A stretch of DNA of 64,000 nt, taken from assembly GCF_000220065.1 (NCBI RefSeq), contig NZ_AFQU01000001.1:1260001-1324000 (forward strand). Direction: 5' to 3'. The notes under the pieces are model-generated. The model was not told where the DNA came from. It was given only the letters and a program-made list of their open reading frames with translations, and did no database searches. Below are positions 60,080-64,000 of the stretch, piece after piece. This DNA is from Streptococcus sp. oral taxon 056 str. F0418 (GTDB lineage: Bacteria; Bacillota; Bacilli; Lactobacillales; Streptococcaceae). A program made the translations under genes and the position numbers. Every line of letters begins with the position of its first letter. Positions within the stretch are counted from its first letter, which is position 1.

Positions 60080-60222
60080 TATAACTGAAATTTATTTTAT
60101 CACAAAAAGTAACCGCTTGCAACAATTTCCTTTAAAATTTTTAAAAATTTTTTAAGAAACAGAGAAAATCTTTGATATATCAGTATTTTTCCAAAGCCTT
60201 ATAAACTTTTTTCAAAAAACAC

Positions 60223-60272
60223 TTGCACTCAAAAAAAAATAAGTTATAATCAACTCAACGCAAACGTTTTCA
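60223..60272 (+). promoter_or_regulatory. malQ-malP promoter and MalR operator
   Basis: TTGCAC (60223-60228), a 16-nt spacer with an A9 tract, and TATAAT (60245-60250). The operator CGCAAACGTTTTCA (60259-60272) covers the transcription start, so repression by blockage is expected. An additional run of A/T lies between the two operators. Confidence 0.8.
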
Positions 60273-60316
60273 TTGGATAAAAATGGAAATGTAAAAAATA
60301 ATAGAGGTATATATAG

Positions 60317-61819
60317 ATGAAAGAACGCCAAAGTGGTATTTTGATGCATATTTCTTCCTTGCCAGGAAAATATGGAATTGGATCTTTTGGACAAAGTGCT
60401 TACGATTTTGTTGATTTTTTGGTTCGGACTAAACAACGTTATTGGCAAATTTTGCCACTAGGAACAACGAGCTACGGAGATTCTCCTTACCAATCTTTCT
60501 CTGCATTTGCAGGAAACACACATTTTATTGATTTTGATCTTCTTATTAAAGAAGGATTGTTAGCAGAGGAAGATGTAACAGGATTAGACTTTGGCTCAGA
60601 TAAAAAACGAGTTGACTATGCCAAAATTTTTAATGTGCGTCGTCCTTTATTGGAAAAAGCAGTTCAAAATTTCTTGCAACATGCAGATTTACAATCTTAT
60701 CATGAGTTTGTAAAAGAGAACGCAAGTTGGTTGGATCTGTATGTTGAGTATATGGCTATTAAAGAGCATTTTGGTTTGGTTGCTTGGACTGAATGGTCAG
60801 ATGAAGCAATTCGTTTGCGTAAGCCAGAAGCTTTGGCGGATTATCGTGAACGTTTAAGCAGCCAGATGGAATATCATCGCGTAACACAATATTTCTTCTT
60901 CCAGCAGTGGTTAGCACTTAAACAATATGCAAATGAGAACCATATCGAAATTGTTGGTGATATGCCAATCTATGTAGCTGCTGATAGTGCAGATGTTTGG
61001 GCGCAACCACATTTCTTTAAGACAGACGAAACTGGTAAGCCGACTTGTGTCGCAGGTTGCCCACCAGATGAATTTTCAGAGACAGGTCAGCTTTGGGGAA
61101 ATCCAATCTATGATTGGGAAGCCATGGATAAAGATGGCTATACATGGTGGATTGATCGCTTACGTGAAAGCTTCAAAATTTATGATATAGTACGTATCGA
61201 CCACTTCCGAGGCTTTGAATCTTACTGGGAAATTCCAGCAGGATCAGAGACTGCTGCCACAGGTAAGTGGGTTAAAGGGCCAGATTATGCTTTATTTAAA
61301 GCAGTTAAAGATGCGTTGGGCGATTTGAATATCATTGCTGAAGATCTAGGATTTATGACAGATGAAGTGATTGCTTTGCGTGAGCGTACAGGCTTCCCAG
61401 GAATGAAGATCTTACAATTCGCCTTTAATCCAGAAGATGAGAGTATTGATAGCCCACACTTGGCTCCACACAATTCTGTCATGTATACAGGAACGCATGA
61501 TAATAATACGGTTGTTGGCTGGTATAGGGATGAAATTGATGATGCAACCCGTGAGTACTTAGCGCTTTATACAAACCGCAAAGAGTATGAAACAGTTCCC
61601 CACGCGATGCTTCGCACCATTTTTGCATCCGTTAGCTTTATGGCAATCGCAACGATGCAAGATTTATTGGAATTGAATGGTTCTGCACGTATGAACTTGC
61701 CTTCTACCATTGGAGGAAACTGGGAATGGCGGATGACAGAAGACGAATTGACAGAAGAAGTCGAGTCAGAATTACTCTCTTTAACAACAATCTATCGCCG
61801 TACCAATTCTAAGCTTTAA
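60317..61819 (+). CDS. malQ: 4-alpha-glucanotransferase (amylomaltase)
   Basis: GH77 enzyme, 500 aa. It transfers maltosyl units between maltodextrins and releases glucose, supplying chains for MalP. The N-terminus [20 protein letters not shown] is typical. The catalytic residues are Asp in [13 protein letters not shown], Glu in IIAEDLGFM and Asp in [12 protein letters not shown] 60317 follows AGAGG. It lies 34 nt before malP in one operon driven by the MalR-controlled promoter. Confidence 0.96.
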   Translation: MKERQSGILMHISSLPGKYGIGSFGQSAYDFVDFLVRTKQRYWQILPLGTTSYGDSPYQSFSAFAGNTHFIDFDLLIKEGLLAEEDVTGLDFGSDKKRVDYAKIFNVRRPLLEKAVQNFLQHADLQSYHEFVKENASWLDLYVEYMAIKEHFGLVAWTEWSDEAIRLRKPEALADYRERLSSQMEYHRVTQYFFFQQWLALKQYANENHIEIVGDMPIYVAADSADVWAQPHFFKTDETGKPTCVAGCPPDEFSETGQLWGNPIYDWEAMDKDGYTWWIDRLRESFKIYDIVRIDHFRGFESYWEIPAGSETAATGKWVKGPDYALFKAVKDALGDLNIIAEDLGFMTDEVIALRERTGFPGMKILQFAFNPEDESIDSPHLAPHNSVMYTGTHDNNTVVGWYRDEIDDATREYLALYTNRKEYETVPHAMLRTIFASVSFMAIATMQDLLELNGSARMNLPSTIGGNWEWRMTEDELTEEVESELLSLTTIYRRTNSKL

Positions 61820-61853
61820 TTTAAACCATAAAGGAAATTCTAAGGAGAAACAA

Positions 61854-64000
61854 ATGTCAAACTTACAACAATATGTTCAAAATTCTTATCAAAAGAACAT
61901 TGCAGACTGTAGCAATGAAGAGTTGTACACAGCTCTCTTGAACTACACAAAAGATTATAGCGCAACAAAACCAGTCAATGATTCTAAGAAAAAATTATAT
62001 TACATTTCAGCGGAATTTTTGATTGGAAAACTCTTGTCAAATAACCTTATCAACTTGGGCTTGTATGAAGATGTTAAAAAAGAACTAGCAGCCGCAGGAA
62101 AAGATTTGATTGAGGTAGAAGAAGTCGAATTAGAACCTTCTCTCGGTAATGGGGGCTTGGGTCGTTTAGCTGCCTGCTTCCTTGATTCAATCGCAACTCT
62201 TGGTTTAAATGGAGACGGAGTGGGTCTGAACTACCACTTTGGTCTCTTCCAACAAGTTTTGAAAAACAATGAGCAAACAACGATTCCTAATTTCTGGCTT
62301 AGTGAGCAAAACTGGTTGGTAAAATCTACTCGTAGCTACCAAGTACCTTTTGCAAACTTCACACTGACTTCTACCTTGTATGACATCGATGTTCCAGGTT
62401 ATAAGACAGAAAAGAAAAACCGTTTGCGCCTTTTTGATTTAGATTCTGTAGACTCTAGCTTGATTGAAGAAGGAATTGATTTCGACAAGACAGATATCGC
62501 TCGTAACTTGACCCTCTTCTTATATCCAGATGATAGTGACCGTCAAGGAGAATTGCTCCGTATTTTCCAACAGTATTTCATGGTATCAAATGCTGCGCAA
62601 CTCCTGATCGATGAAGCTATTGAAAAAGGAAGCAATTTGCATGACCTTGCTGACTATGCAGTGGTACAAATCAATGATACTCACCCATCAATGGTTATTC
62701 CTGAATTGATCCGTCTCTTGACTGCACGTGGTATCGATTTTGATGAGGCAGTCTCAATCGTACGTAGCATGACTGCCTATACTAACCACACAATCCTTGC
62801 TGAAGCTCTTGAAAAATGGCCTCTTGAATTCTTGCAAGAAGTGGTTCCTCACTTGGTACCAATCATCGAAGAATTGGATCGTCGTGTGAAAGCTGAATAC
62901 TCAGATCCAGCTGTCCAAATTATTGATGAGAGTGGACGTGTCCACATGGCTCATATGGATATCCATTATGGCTACAGTGTTAACGGTGTAGCTGCTCTCC
63001 ACACTGAAATCTTGAAAAATTCAGAATTGAAAGCATTCTACGATATCTATCCAGAAAAGTTCAACAACAAAACAAACGGTATTACTTTCCGTCGTTGGCT
63101 CATGCATGCAAATCCACGTTTAGCTGCTTATATCGATGAGTTGTTAGGTCGCGGTTGGCACCATGAGGCTTCTGAACTTGAAGGTTTGCTTGAGTTTGTA
63201 GGAAATGCACAAGTTAAAGAAAAACTTGAAGGCATCAAAGCTCACAACAAACGTAAATTAGCTCGTCACTTGAAAGAGCATCAAGGGGTAGAAATTAATC
63301 CAAACTCTATCTTTGATATCCAAATTAAACGTCTCCACGAATACAAACGCCAACAAATGAACGCTTTGTATGTGATCCACAAATACCTTGACATCAAGGC
63401 TGGTAATATCCCTGCTCGTCCAATCACAGTCTTCTTTGGTGGTAAAGCAGCTCCTGCCTACACAATCGCTCAAGACATCATCCACTTAATCCTTTGCTTG
63501 TCAGAAGTGATTGCAAACGACCCAGCAGTAGCACCACACTTGCAAGTAGTGATGGTTGAAAACTACAACGTTACTGCGGCTAGCTTCCTTATCCCAGCAT
63601 GTGATATCTCAGAACAAATCTCACTTGCCTCTAAAGAAGCTTCAGGTACTGGTAACATGAAGTTCATGTTGAACGGAGCTTTGACACTTGGTACTATGGA
63701 CGGTGCCAATGTGGAAATCGCTGAGTTAGTTGGAGATGAAAATATCTACATCTTTGGTGAAGATTCAGAAACTGTTATCGATCTTTACGCGAAATCTGCT
63801 TATAAATCAAGCGAATTCTACGCTCGTCAAGAGATCAAACCATTGGTTGATTTCATCGTTAGCGATGCAGTGCTTGCAGTCGGAAATAAAGAGCGTTTAG
63901 AACGTCTTTACAATGAATTAATCAACAAAGACTGGTTCATGACTCTCCTTGACTTAGAAGACTATATCAAAGTGAAAGAACAAATGCTTGCTGACTACGA
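61854..64000 (+). CDS. malP: Maltodextrin/glycogen phosphorylase, 5' part (open at window end)
   Basis: At least 715 residues, no stop before the window edge; the family is about 750. It releases glucose-1-phosphate from alpha-1,4-glucan ends. Conserved segments include [19 protein letters not shown], the DTHPSM motif in [44 protein letters not shown] and the PLP-lysine region [19 protein letters not shown] 61854 has AAGGAG upstream. Second gene of the malQ-malP operon. Strong codon bias suggests high expression. Confidence 0.96.
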   Translation, partial: MSNLQQYVQNSYQKNIADCSNEELYTALLNYTKDYSATKPVNDSKKKLYYISAEFLIGKLLSNNLINLGLYEDVKKELAAAGKDLIEVEEVELEPSLGNGGLGRLAACFLDSIATLGLNGDGVGLNYHFGLFQQVLKNNEQTTIPNFWLSEQNWLVKSTRSYQVPFANFTLTSTLYDIDVPGYKTEKKNRLRLFDLDSVDSSLIEEGIDFDKTDIARNLTLFLYPDDSDRQGELLRIFQQYFMVSNAAQLLIDEAIEKGSNLHDLADYAVVQINDTHPSMVIPELIRLLTARGIDFDEAVSIVRSMTAYTNHTILAEALEKWPLEFLQEVVPHLVPIIEELDRRVKAEYSDPAVQIIDESGRVHMAHMDIHYGYSVNGVAALHTEILKNSELKAFYDIYPEKFNNKTNGITFRRWLMHANPRLAAYIDELLGRGWHHEASELEGLLEFVGNAQVKEKLEGIKAHNKRKLARHLKEHQGVEINPNSIFDIQIKRLHEYKRQQMNALYVIHKYLDIKAGNIPARPITVFFGGKAAPAYTIAQDIIHLILCLSEVIANDPAVAPHLQVVMVENYNVTAASFLIPACDISEQISLASKEASGTGNMKFMLNGALTLGTMDGANVEIAELVGDENIYIFGEDSETVIDLYAKSAYKSSEFYARQEIKPLVDFIVSDAVLAVGNKERLERLYNELINKDWFMTLLDLEDYIKVKEQMLADY

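Overview
The window is a low-GC Firmicute chromosome segment, almost certainly a mitis-group Streptococcus (S. mitis/oralis/infantis type). The evidence is an 8-tRNA cluster without encoded CCA ends, the pbp2A-rpmG-secE-nusG block, rpsB-tsf, ctsR-clpC, dusB-hslO, purA and the full mal regulon (malX-C-D-A-R plus pulA, divergent from malQ-malP). It also carries an IS1167-like ISL3 element and an LPxTG adhesin. No rRNA, CRISPR array or prophage was seen.

Layout. 1-706: end of a tRNA cluster (Ser, fMet, Phe, Tyr, Trp, His, Gln, Leu) and its terminator. 740-2202: broken ISL3-family insertion sequence. 2293-6950: pseudouridine synthase, PBP2a, L33, SecE, NusG. 7077-18585: carbohydrate locus with a LevR-like PRD regulator, a leftward operon (DUF3284 protein, GH20, DUF4038/GH140-like protein, MATE exporter) and a divergent rightward operon (lactose/cellobiose-family PTS EIIA-EIIB-EIIC and a GH1 6-phospho-beta-glucosidase). 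18852-28646: tRNA-Cys, rpsB-tsf, ctsR-clpC, dusB-hslO, purA and a HAD phosphatase. 29057-32954: TetR with a truncated ABC ATPase, an MFS transporter, and TetR with a cation-diffusion facilitator. 33099-38606: accessory cluster with three tandem copies of a 30-residue cationic peptide gene, ABC-2 permeases, a CPBP protease, an ABC ATPase and a TM-NBD exporter without a peptidase domain. 38634-41714: TetR and a YhgE/Pip protein. 41897-44571: VTC, DUF4956 and Cthe_2159-like lipoprotein operon. 44630-47613: LD-carboxypeptidase/MccF, HAD, membrane protein and NrdI. 47929-52346: Cna-B repeat adhesin. 52394-64000: maltodextrin/glycogen regulon, open at the right edge in malP.

Two points stand out. 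First, the peptide cluster at 33.1-38.6 kb looks like an undescribed leaderless-peptide (bacteriocin-like) system: an exact 102-bp unit present three times, followed by immunity-type membrane genes and a peptidase-free exporter. Second, eight genes are each broken by what looks like loss of one base in an A or T run of 4 to 7 (PRD regulator, MFS, ABC-2 permease, TM-NBD exporter, YhgE, Cna adhesin, malR, malA). Adding one base restores a full family-length protein in every case. This looks like systematic homopolymer under-calling, or less likely real decay, so these loci should not be read as biologically dead without checking reads.

A structured repeat of about 177 bp occurs three times, each just after a gene end (5961, 18603, 47614), and probably serves as a mobile terminator. 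A LytTR-type direct repeat (9 bp, 12 bp gap, 9 bp) lies upstream of the membrane protein-nrdI pair at 46343 and suggests peptide-pheromone control.
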